DNA from: Bacteroides luti
GTDB lineage: Bacteria > Bacteroidota > Bacteroidia > Bacteroidales > Bacteroidaceae
Assembly: GCF_900128905.1 (NCBI RefSeq)
Contig: NZ_FQTV01000006.1
Coordinates: forward strand, 165,061 to 229,060
Length of the DNA stretch: 64,000 bases
Direction: 5' to 3'
Below are positions 41,982-48,710 of this stretch, one piece after another. The notes under the pieces were generated by a model that was not told where the DNA came from, did not search any database, and was given only the letters and a program-made list of their open reading frames with translations. Within the stretch, counting starts at the first letter, position 1, and each line of letters opens with the position of its first letter. The position numbers and the translations under genes were made by a program.

Positions 41982-42581
41982 ATGAAGAGAAAAAGATATG
42001 GAGCATGGATTATGCTAGTCATCTGTGTTATAGGTTTTTATTCTTGTGGTGATAAACAAGAGGAAGTAATTTGTGTTAACGATTTTACTGGGTCTTATAA
42101 AATTACGTCCTTGAAGGCTGAAATCAGGGTAGATCTTAATAACGATGGATTGCAATCATCCGATTTGTATAATGAAATGACTGAACCTTATTATTTGGTG
42201 AATCCAAGAGATCCTGATTATACTCCCCTGCCAATGTATGAATTTAATCAGATAAGCAGTTGTGCAGAAGTGCGCCCTACGGAGAGTCAGAGTGCAAGCA
42301 ATAAATCGCTATCGTTGAATTTGCCGTTTCAATACATCACTTATTCTAATTTGTCAATGTATGCACACGACTTATCGTTCTATTTTTATGATCTGGATGA
42401 AAATGACAATGTAGTATTGAAAGGAAAACTTGGAGATACACCAGAAGTGCAGGTTACAAGGCTGGAGCGATTGGATAAAGATCATTTTAAGGTGATTTAT
42501 AATGCCAGAATTTATGATTTTGTATCCAAAGAATGGAAAGAAACTTCTGTTAAAGCCCTTTATGAGCGTACCTGTAAGTGA
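41982..42581 (+). CDS. Lipoprotein with one EF-hand-like loop, function unknown
   Basis: A 199-residue protein with a lipoprotein leader (MKRKRYGAWIMLVICVIGFYSC, Cys at residue 22). Shortly after, DLNNDGLQSSDL (~residues 52-63) fits the EF-hand/dockerin calcium loop pattern D-x-N-x-D-G-x-x-x-x-D. The rest is beta-rich without a recognised family, ending in a cysteine (YERTCK). It is flanked by two repeat elements: the CTAG element upstream and the TGTACA array downstream. No homolog recognised. Confidence 0.65.
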   Translation: MKRKRYGAWIMLVICVIGFYSCGDKQEEVICVNDFTGSYKITSLKAEIRVDLNNDGLQSSDLYNEMTEPYYLVNPRDPDYTPLPMYEFNQISSCAEVRPTESQSASNKSLSLNLPFQYITYSNLSMYAHDLSFYFYDLDENDNVVLKGKLGDTPEVQVTRLERLDKDHFKVIYNARIYDFVSKEWKETSVKALYERTCK

Positions 42582-42684
42582 GTATAGAGTGAATCTTTAA
42601 TAGGCTTTAATCTGAAAGCCGGACGGATATTTTATAACTTCCCGTTGTGTTTTTATTTTTACCGGAATCACATTTATGCGTGCT

Positions 42685-42756
42685 TGTACAAAAGATTGTT
42701 TTCTTTTGTACAGAACAATCAATTCTTTTGTACAGAAGAATGCAATCTTTTGTACA
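42685..42756. repeat. TGTACA array C: four palindromes at 22-bp spacing
   Basis: TGTACA at 42685, 42707, 42729 and 42751, exactly 22 bp apart. Most copies are preceded by CTTT and followed by GAAGAAT, AAGA or similar. Same geometry as 11263-11334, and placed here between convergent genes. Confidence 0.85.
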
Positions 42757-42897
42757 AGAGTTGTTAAATATCTCTAGAGGGAATTTTGAAAGCAGACCGG
42801 GTTCTATCAATTATTCAACTAGGTAATTAAAATAGTAGGTGTGAGTTTTACAGATGTGCGGTTGTATACCCAGTTAAACAGAAGAATGAACAAACAA

Positions 42898-42928
42898 AAA
42901 ACGGGAAAACATAACTGTCTTCCCGTTT
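42898..42928 (-). terminator. Terminator of the cold-shock/RRM operon
   Basis: AAAACGGGAA (42898-42907) pairs with TTCCCGTTTT (42919-42928). On the minus strand a T-rich run follows, about 20 nt after the RRM stop at 42948. Confidence 0.8.
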
Positions 42929-42947
42929 TGTATAAAAAAGTTTCGGC

Positions 42948-43259
42948 TTAATAGCGTCTTCTATTATATCCGCCTCCGTTTCCACCACGATTGTTGTAGC
43001 CACTGTTGCTTCTTTCAGTTCTTGGGCGAGCAACGGTTACGTTGATTGTTTTTCCTTCAAAATCTGTTCCATTCAATTCATCGATTGCTTTTTGACCTTC
43101 TTCGTCGTTAGGCATATCAACAAAACCAAAACCGCGAGATCTTCCTGTTTCTCTGTCATTGATAATATTGGCTGAAGTAACTTCACCAAATCCTGCAAAT
43201 AATTCTTGTAAGCTATCACTTGTAGTGTTGTAGCTTAAATTTGATACATAAATGTTCAT
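42948..43259 (-). CDS. RRM-domain RNA-binding protein
   Basis: A 103-residue protein made of one RNA recognition motif, with RNP2 IYVSNLSY (~3-10) and RNP1 RSRGFGFVDM (~41-50), followed by a short Gly/Asn/Arg-rich tail (SGYNNRGGNGGGYNRRRY). This is the single-RRM-plus-glycine-tail form common in Bacteroides and cyanobacteria. It probably binds single-stranded RNA and alters translation or stability of mRNAs. It follows the cold-shock gene by 18 nt, in the same operon. Confidence 0.92.
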   Translation of the reverse strand: MNIYVSNLSYNTTSDSLQELFAGFGEVTSANIINDRETGRSRGFGFVDMPNDEEGQKAIDELNGTDFEGKTINVTVARPRTERSNSGYNNRGGNGGGYNRRRY

Positions 43260-43277
43260 CTGTTTTTACTATTATTG

Positions 43278-43736
43278 TTATTGGTTATTCTTATTGTCAA
43301 GAGCGATTTTCACGGCACTTGTGCCTCTGACATCACGTTCTAGCTCAAATGTAACCATATTTCCTTTTGCAATTGAAGCAGGGGCATTACTTATATGGAA
43401 GAAATACTTCTCCATACTTCCTGTTCGTTTAATGAAACCAAATCCTTTTTCCTGGTTAAAGTGTTCTACCTGTCCTGTAAATACAGTTTCTTCTACAACA
43501 TCCTCTTTCTTTGGAGTAGAAACAGCAATGTCTTCAATATTAATTTCCTGTTTATTTTCAGGGTCAGGAGGAGTACTGGTAATAACACCATTCTCGTCAA
43601 CGTAAGCAATCATATCTTCAAATGATCCACTACCAGCATTAGCCTTGCGCTCTTCTTTGCGTTTTAGCTTTTCTTGTTTTTTTAACTCTTTTTTCTTTTC
43701 TAAATCTCTTTTGTTGAATGAATTCGCTTTTGCCAT
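43278..43736 (-). CDS. Cold-shock-domain protein with charged N-terminus
   Basis: A 152-residue protein. The N-terminal ~40 residues are a highly charged Lys/Glu coiled-coil-like segment (KRDLEKKKELKKQEKLKRKEE). The C-terminal ~65 residues form a cold-shock domain (TGQVEHFNQEKGFGFIKRTGSMEKYFFHI, ~87-115) with RNP1 KGFGFI; the RNP2-like stretch YFFHI is intact. First gene of a two-gene operon with an RRM protein. A -7 element at 44042-44049 predicts a leader of about 300 nt. Confidence 0.87.
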   Translation of the reverse strand: MAKANSFNKRDLEKKKELKKQEKLKRKEERKANAGSGSFEDMIAYVDENGVITSTPPDPENKQEINIEDIAVSTPKKEDVVEETVFTGQVEHFNQEKGFGFIKRTGSMEKYFFHISNAPASIAKGNMVTFELERDVRGTSAVKIALDNKNNQ

Positions 43737-44161
43737 TAATTATATCTTTTTTATGCCAATACTATGCAGCCTTTAATCTTTTGCCTTTTTGGGGAATCGA
43801 AATAGTTATACCCTTCTCAACTTTAGAAAGTGGTGATTCTATCTCTCAATATCTTAATAAAAAATTAGTAAATACCCCAAAGTACGCCAAATGATGATGA
43901 TGAACACTTTTGCAACTTGTTAATACATTAAACAAGTAAGTTGATTTTGATGTCGATTTTGACGATGAGAAGACCCGCCAGATAATTGCGGAGCAAAGCA
44001 TTGCTTAGAAGGATACAATATAAACTTTATTGTTCAGGTAACAAATATATGAAATTAATTTGGCTATTGAAAAAATAGTTTGAAAATAAATATTTTAGTT
44101 CTCATTTATTTCCTCGAAATTCAGAGTAGCAAGTAACCCTTGCTTAGTTAGATAGTTAGCT
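43737..44161 (-). other. 425-bp leader of the cold-shock operon and 3' end of the neighbouring gene
   Basis: The TATATTTG promoter at 44042-44049 and a hairpin (ACTTGTT / AACAAGT, 43915-43938) lie in it. The ~300 nt between promoter and start contains no reading frame I trust. Long leaders are known to act as RNA thermoswitches in cspA-type genes, but that has not been shown here. Confidence 0.5.
44042..44049 (-). promoter_or_regulatory. Predicted -7 element of the cold-shock/RRM operon
   Basis: Minus-strand TATATTTG. No -33 TTG was found at the right distance. Confidence 0.4.
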
Positions 44162-44740
44162 TTATTCGCTCCATATCCCGTTTTTGAACAGTTGGAACCA
44201 TTTTTCAATATCACTTTTTTCAAATAAACAGATTCTCTCAAATATTTCTTTCGCAAATTCAATAGAAGCAATTCCATTAGCAGTGATAATATTCTTATCG
44301 CTCACAGCCGATGAATTTACATAATTGCTCTCACCGGAATATTGCGGAGCAACTGCTTTTAAGTAATTAAGATCATTGCTGGTATGCTTTACCTTGTCTA
44401 GAATGCCCAGCTGTCCTAAGTATGACGTTGCCGCACAAATAGCAGCAATCAGTTTTCCCTTTTCAAAGACATTCTTTGTAAATTGGTTCAACTCATTGTT
44501 TTCTCCCTTTTCCCATGCCACACCACCGGGTAGAATCAGTAAATCAATATCATTAGCATCTACTTCAGCAAACGAAATGTCTGGTGTAATTTTCAGTCCG
44601 CCCATAGATACCACAGGCTTTCCGTCTTTTGAGAAATAAACTATTTCAAACTTCTCGCTCTTGTTAATCTCTGGTGTAAGATAAGATATTTCCCAGTCGG
44701 AGAATCCATCGAATAGGAATATGTGTACTTTTTTGTTCAT
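44162..44740 (-). CDS. DJ-1/PfpI family protein
   Basis: A 192-residue class I glutamine-amidotransferase-like protein. The nucleophile elbow is AAICAATSYLGQLG (~95-108, Cys ~98), and the early segment DIDLLILPGGVAWEKGENNEL (~63-83) fits the family. These proteins include glyoxalases, deglycases and chaperones; the activity here is not determined. The ATG at 44740 begins the normal N-terminus MNKKVHIFLFDGFSDWE. Confidence 0.87.
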   Translation of the reverse strand: MNKKVHIFLFDGFSDWEISYLTPEINKSEKFEIVYFSKDGKPVVSMGGLKITPDISFAEVDANDIDLLILPGGVAWEKGENNELNQFTKNVFEKGKLIAAICAATSYLGQLGILDKVKHTSNDLNYLKAVAPQYSGESNYVNSSAVSDKNIITANGIASIEFAKEIFERICLFEKSDIEKWFQLFKNGIWSE

Positions 44741-44898
44741 ATTGTTTTCTGTTTTATCTTAAATATACTTTAAATAAAATTCAATAGTCCAATTACTTTT
44801 TTGAAATAAACTTCTAGTGTAGTTATATAGTTCAAATTTGCGTTTACTATTTATTCAAGGTTTCTAATCTCTGATAAAAATAATCTGTTGGGATAATA

Positions 44899-46290
44899 TT
44901 AATGCTTAATTATATAATATCCTCCGATTTTTGATGCTCCCTTAAATTCTATAATTTTGTCTTCTCTTAATTTCTGTATACATCTTTCTATGGTTCGTTT
45001 GCTTATTTCTGGTAACAATTGATTGATTTTCTTGCTATTAATACCTGCATTGTTGTAAATGATCTGTTTTACTCGATTAATGGTATCTTCATTAGAGGTA
45101 ACCAAAATTGCACCGCCATTTGCACCGCCATTTGTACCGCCATCAATGACGCTGTATTTTCTTTTGAATACAACCGTAAAAATCCCATTAGTATTAAATT
45201 CAGGTTCAGGTAAGCCTGCCTCTTTCATCGCTTCCTTCATGCGAGGAATACCGGAAGCAACTTTTTCAACTAGATGCATACGAGTAAACAAACCAAATAT
45301 CAATGGATTGCGTGTCATACTCTTGTGGCCGAAATCTTTGGCTACAATTGGTAATAATCCTCCAGGGTTGGAAACTTCTACCCGGTCATCGAACATTTCT
45401 ATTATTATGGTTGCACCCTGCTCGTAGTAGTCACGGTGAGACAAGGCGTTTATAATGGCTTCCTTGAATACAGTTAGAGGGATTTCCCAAATTTCTTCTC
45501 TTGGTCCGGGACCTTCTATTTTGTAGGCCACTTGGAGCTTACTTTCCAACCATGCCATTGCTTGCAAGTACTGTTGGTATAGTGGGCCGCCAAAAGTTTT
45601 ATCATCTATTATATAGACTTTTGTTGTTCCCTTGAAAAGAACGCATCTCACAACAACATGAGGAAACATATTTTCGGGATGCTTGCCGAAGAACATTGCT
45701 GCGGCGTTCTTAGTCACACCCTTTTCATTGAATAGCATTAGATTCTCGAAAATCTGTTTATCTGGTGTTTCTGGACTAAGTTTGGATTCTCTACGAAAGT
45801 CCTTTATATTTTGTTCGTCGGCTTCTGTATAAATGTTGAATTTAGGGCAAGGGATGTGATCAAAAAATATCTTGTTACATTCCTGAAAGAAACTTCGCAT
45901 ATCTTCAACTGTACGTAGCTTTTGGGAATTTGCACCTTCACGAACAAAGATTGAACCCGAAAATATATAAGGTTTGTCTTTGCCTGATGGTACTTCAATT
46001 ACCCAAACGGACTTATTATCAATATCAACAGCATACATTTCACAATGGAGAGATGGAGATATTTCACTTATAGAACCTTGAATAGCAGATCGTTTATCAT
46101 TTTCAATATTTATTCCTGCAATATTGCCGTTATCATCAACTCCTATAAATAGGTATCCTCCTTCTGCATTTGCAAAAGCGCATATTTCTTCTGTCAGCTC
46201 GCGAACTTTCGAGGGTACTCAAACCTTGAATTCTACGTTATAGCCTTCTCCGTTATCAATGAGTGATTTTATATTTTCTGTATTCAACAT
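44899..46290 (-). pseudogene. AlbA_2/Schlafen-type ATP-binding regulator interrupted by a nonsense codon
   Basis: The frame from the ATG at 46290 runs MLNTENIKSLIDNGEGYNVEFKV, meets TGA at 46219-46221 (codon 24), then continues in the same frame as VPSKVRELTEEICAFANAEGG through GGYLFIGVDDNGN. An AlbA_2-type domain normally has an uninterrupted FKVxVP block there, and a CGA to TGA change would restore it. The remainder (from M at 46038, 379 codons) has an AAA_4/HATPase-like segment (EAIINALSHRDYYEQGATIIIEMFDDRVEVSNPGGL) and a C-terminal winged helix. The upstream promoter (46309-46316) is intact. Translation from a later ATG is possible, or the TGA could be a sequencing error. Confidence 0.72.
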
Positions 46291-46308
46291 ATTTAGATTA
46301 TAAGAATA

Positions 46309-46316
46309 CAAATATA
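46309..46316 (-). promoter_or_regulatory. Predicted -7 element of the interrupted regulator gene
   Basis: Minus-strand TATATTTG, 18 nt before the ATG at 46290. Confidence 0.4.
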
Positions 46317-46418
46317 TAATTAATTTACCGATGCTAGAGGACTTCTGTTTGAAAAAATAACAATTTTATTTCTTTGAATATGTTCTGAAGAATGTTCCAG
46401 AAAAGGAGATAAAAACAA

Positions 46419-46454
46419 AAAAAGCACTTAAACCGTGAAGTTTAAGTGCTTTTT
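46419..46454 (-). terminator. Terminator of tRNA-Phe
   Basis: AAAAAGCACTTAAAC and GTTTAAGTGCTTTTT form a perfect 15-bp stem with a 6-nt loop (46434-46439). It lies directly beyond the 3' end of tRNA-Phe on the minus strand. Confidence 0.88.
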
Positions 46455-46460
46455 AAAAGG

Positions 46461-46533
46461 TGGTGCCACCAGGAATCGAACCGGGGACACAAGGATTTTC
46501 AGTCCTTTGCTCTACCAACTGAGCTATGGCACC
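46461..46533 (-). tRNA. tRNA-Phe (GAA)
   Basis: 73-nt cloverleaf on the minus strand: acceptor GGTGCCA pairs with TGGCACC, discriminator A, anticodon stem AGGAC / AATCCT-side pairing with loop containing GAA, and T-loop GGTTCGATTCC. CCA is not fully encoded. The promoter TATCTTTG is at 46554-46561. Confidence 0.95.
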
Positions 46534-46553
46534 TTCTTTTGTGATTGCGGGTG

Positions 46554-46561
46554 CAAAGATA
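46554..46561 (-). promoter_or_regulatory. Predicted -7 element of tRNA-Phe
   Basis: Minus-strand TATCTTTG, 21 nt before the tRNA 5' end. Confidence 0.5.
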
Positions 46562-46633
46562 GATATATTTTTGGAATTACCAACATCTTTTGAATTTTTT
46601 CTTTAAATAATTAGATAATTCAAATTTTTGCTT

Positions 46634-46641
46634 TACTTTTG
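46634..46641 (+). promoter_or_regulatory. Predicted -7 element of tRNA-Pro
   Basis: TACTTTTG matches TAnnTTTG, 16 nt before the tRNA 5' end. Confidence 0.5.
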
Positions 46642-46656
46642 TGTCACTAAAGAAAA

Positions 46657-46729
46657 CGGAGTGTAGCGCAGTTGGTAGCGTACTACGTTCGGGACGTAGG
46701 GGTCGGGCGTTCGAGTCGCCTCACTCCGA
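46657..46729 (+). tRNA. tRNA-Pro (CGG)
   Basis: 73-nt cloverleaf: acceptor CGGAGTG pairs with CACTCCG, discriminator A, anticodon arm CTACG-TTCGGGA-CGTAG with anticodon CGG at 46690-46692, and T-loop GTTCGAGTC. No CCA tail. It diverges from tRNA-Phe. Confidence 0.94.
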
Positions 46730-46730
46730 C

Positions 46731-46766
46731 AAAGCGACGAATAATGTAAATTATTTGTCGCTTTTG
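46731..46766. terminator. Terminator of tRNA-Pro overlapping the acetyltransferase 3' end
   Basis: AAAGCGAC..AATAAT and ATTATT..GTCGCTTT form a stem with loop GTAA (one mismatch). Its right arm (46751-46766) also encodes the last residues of the leftward gene ending at 46751. Confidence 0.8.
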
Positions 46767-47332
46767 TCATTTTTGGGCATCTCCTTAATCTGCCTTATTA
46801 CTTTGCAGGGATTGCCGTATGCAAGTACACCTGCAGGAATATCTTTTGTAACTACACTGCCTGCACCAATTACTGACCCTTCGCCAATGGTTACTCCGGG
46901 AAGTACAGTTACGCTACCGCCCAACCAGCAATTATTGTTTATTGTAACCGGTTTGGCATACATATATCCCTGATTTCTTTCTTCAACTGTAAGCGAGTGC
47001 ACTACTGTGTAGATTGAACAATTGGGACCAATGAAGCAGTTATTACCAATTTTGATCAGTGCTTCGTCCAACGCTACAAAATTGAAGTTGATAATGGTAT
47101 CGTCTCCAATTTCCATATTACCAAGATCTATATTTATAGGACTGTTGGGAAGAACATTGCGACCTACTTTCCGTAGAAATCCTTCCAATAAGTGGTGCTT
47201 ATGTTCCCTATCCGATGGGGATGTTTGGTTGTATTGGAAACAAAAATCCTGACCTTTGTCTAATAATGGCCCAAAATCCGGGTTGAAGCCCCAATAAACT
47301 TCTCCGGCTGCCATTTTCTCCATGTCTGTCAT
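46751..47332 (-). CDS. Sugar O-acetyltransferase (maltose/galactoside type, LacA/Maa/NodL family)
   Basis: A 193-residue hexapeptide-repeat transferase that moves acetyl from acetyl-CoA to a sugar hydroxyl. N-terminus EKMAAGEVYWGFNPDFGPLLDKGQDFCFQYN and the left-handed beta-helix repeats (GNNCFIGPNCSIYTVVHSL, then NNCWLGGSVTVLPGVTIGEGSVIGAGSVVTKDIP) are typical. The last codons lie in the tRNA-Pro terminator. It has a strong promoter (47360-47391), divergent from the MFS gene. Confidence 0.92.
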   Translation of the reverse strand: MTDMEKMAAGEVYWGFNPDFGPLLDKGQDFCFQYNQTSPSDREHKHHLLEGFLRKVGRNVLPNSPINIDLGNMEIGDDTIINFNFVALDEALIKIGNNCFIGPNCSIYTVVHSLTVEERNQGYMYAKPVTINNNCWLGGSVTVLPGVTIGEGSVIGAGSVVTKDIPAGVLAYGNPCKVIRQIKEMPKNDKSDK

Positions 47333-47359
47333 TGTTTTTTTCTTTTTCTAAATGAGTGC

Positions 47360-47391
47360 CAAATTTACTATAATGAATCTGTTATTTCAAA
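47360..47391 (-). promoter_or_regulatory. Promoter of the acetyltransferase gene
   Basis: Minus-strand TTTG (47388-47391) and TAAATTTG (47360-47367) are separated by exactly 20 nt, an ideal Bacteroidetes -33/-7 pair, 28 nt before the start at 47332. Confidence 0.65.
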
Positions 47392-47399
47392 TTAAGTTG

Positions 47400-47407
47400 T
47401 AACTTTG
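47400..47407 (+). promoter_or_regulatory. Predicted -7 element of the MFS transporter gene
   Basis: TAACTTTG matches TAnnTTTG, 31 nt before the ATG at 47439, and next to the divergent acetyltransferase promoter. Confidence 0.45.
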
Positions 47408-47438
47408 ATATGTAGATGAAAAAATATCTGACTATGAA

Positions 47439-48614
47439 ATGAAGCCTAAAAGCACAAAGATTTTCGGATTTAATAGAAATATCTTCTATACGGGATTGAC
47501 GAGTCTGCTCACAGATATTTCCACCAAGATGGTTTACTCCATAATGCCCATGTTCCTGCTTTCTATCGGAGCATCGAAAACCACTCTGTCTCTTATTGAA
47601 GGTATAGCCGAGAGTACTGCCACTCTGCTGAAAGCTGCATCCGGGTTTTGGAGTGACAAGATAGGGAAAAATAAACCGTTCATGATACTAGGCTACGGAC
47701 TTTCTGCTATTGTTATGCCAATTTATGCATTTGTTGCAAGTCCCTTGCAGGTTCTATATATCCGTTTCGTGGAAAGGATAGGCAAAGGAATTCGTACAGC
47801 TCCACGCGACAGTTTGATTTCCGGATGTGCTACCAATGGCGATTCAGGGAGGAATTTCGGTCTGCAGAAAGCAATGGATAATACCGGAGCTATTGTTGGT
47901 CCACTGATTGCGTTTGCTCTTCTTTCTGCCTTTCCGGGAAATTTCCACGGAGTGTTTTTGTTAGCAGGTATCCCGGCTATACTAGGTATATTGGTGTTGA
48001 TATTCGGTATTCGGGAAGCTAAAAAGTCAAAAGAACAGCTGCTAAGCAAATTCCGTTTCCGGGATTTTTCCAAAAAGTATTATCTTTTTCTGGGGATAAT
48101 CTTCCTCTTTACATTGGGTAATTCAACCGATGCTCTTCTACTGGTCAAGGCAAACGAAGTTGGAATAAAAGTTGTTTATATCCCGCTGGTTTATTTAATA
48201 ATGAATACTGTTTCGGTAATCTTGGCTATTCCTTTAGGTACATTGTCTGACAAAATAGGGAAGGAGAAACTGCTGGCTTTCGGCTATCTTATATATGCCC
48301 TTGCCTATGCCGGATTTGGGGCAACAAACAGTATCTCTGTAATTATGTGTTTATTTGCACTTTACGGTTTATACTCGGCAGCTACGGATGGTATTCAGAA
48401 AGCGTTGATAAGTGATTTGCTGGATGCAAATAAGAAAGGAACCGGCTTGGGCATCTATAACGCACTGTTAGGTGTAACCCTGCTTCCGGCAAGTATTATT
48501 GCCGGTCTACTTTACGATCATATAAATTCGTCCGTTCCTTTTTATTTCGGAGCTGTTACCGCCATACTTTCTGCTATATTGATGGTTGCTTTCCATAAAT
48601 GTTTTAAATCTTAA
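47439..48614 (+). CDS. Major facilitator superfamily transporter
   Basis: A 391-residue protein with about 12 hydrophobic helices. MFS features: SDKIGKNKPFMILGYGLSAI (~67-86, the helix 2-3 loop), ERIGKGIRTAPRDSLISG (~110-127) and the second-half equivalent SDKIGKEKLLAFGYLIYALAY (~270-290). The substrate cannot be told. It diverges from the acetyltransferase gene with adjacent promoters. Confidence 0.87.
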   Translation: MKPKSTKIFGFNRNIFYTGLTSLLTDISTKMVYSIMPMFLLSIGASKTTLSLIEGIAESTATLLKAASGFWSDKIGKNKPFMILGYGLSAIVMPIYAFVASPLQVLYIRFVERIGKGIRTAPRDSLISGCATNGDSGRNFGLQKAMDNTGAIVGPLIAFALLSAFPGNFHGVFLLAGIPAILGILVLIFGIREAKKSKEQLLSKFRFRDFSKKYYLFLGIIFLFTLGNSTDALLLVKANEVGIKVVYIPLVYLIMNTVSVILAIPLGTLSDKIGKEKLLAFGYLIYALAYAGFGATNSISVIMCLFALYGLYSAATDGIQKALISDLLDANKKGTGLGIYNALLGVTLLPASIIAGLLYDHINSSVPFYFGAVTAILSAILMVAFHKCFKS

Positions 48615-48660
48615 TCGGTACAAAAAAGATAAAATAGTTTTATTTCTAAGTCCTAATTAA

Positions 48661-48668
48661 TACATTTG
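48661..48668 (+). promoter_or_regulatory. Predicted -7 element of the PUL regulator
   Basis: TACATTTG matches TAnnTTTG, 42 nt before the ATG at 48711. Confidence 0.45.
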
Positions 48669-48710
48669 TAGTATTGCATTTATTTGTTAGCCTATAATAG
48701 ATCATAATAC

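Larger units (their letters stand above)
42582..42947. other. 366-bp intergenic region between convergent genes
   Basis: Holds the TGTACA array C (42685-42756) and the terminator of the RRM gene (42898-42928). A short GGCTTT/AAAGCC hairpin near 42605-42620 has no T-run. Nothing else identified. Confidence 0.6.
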
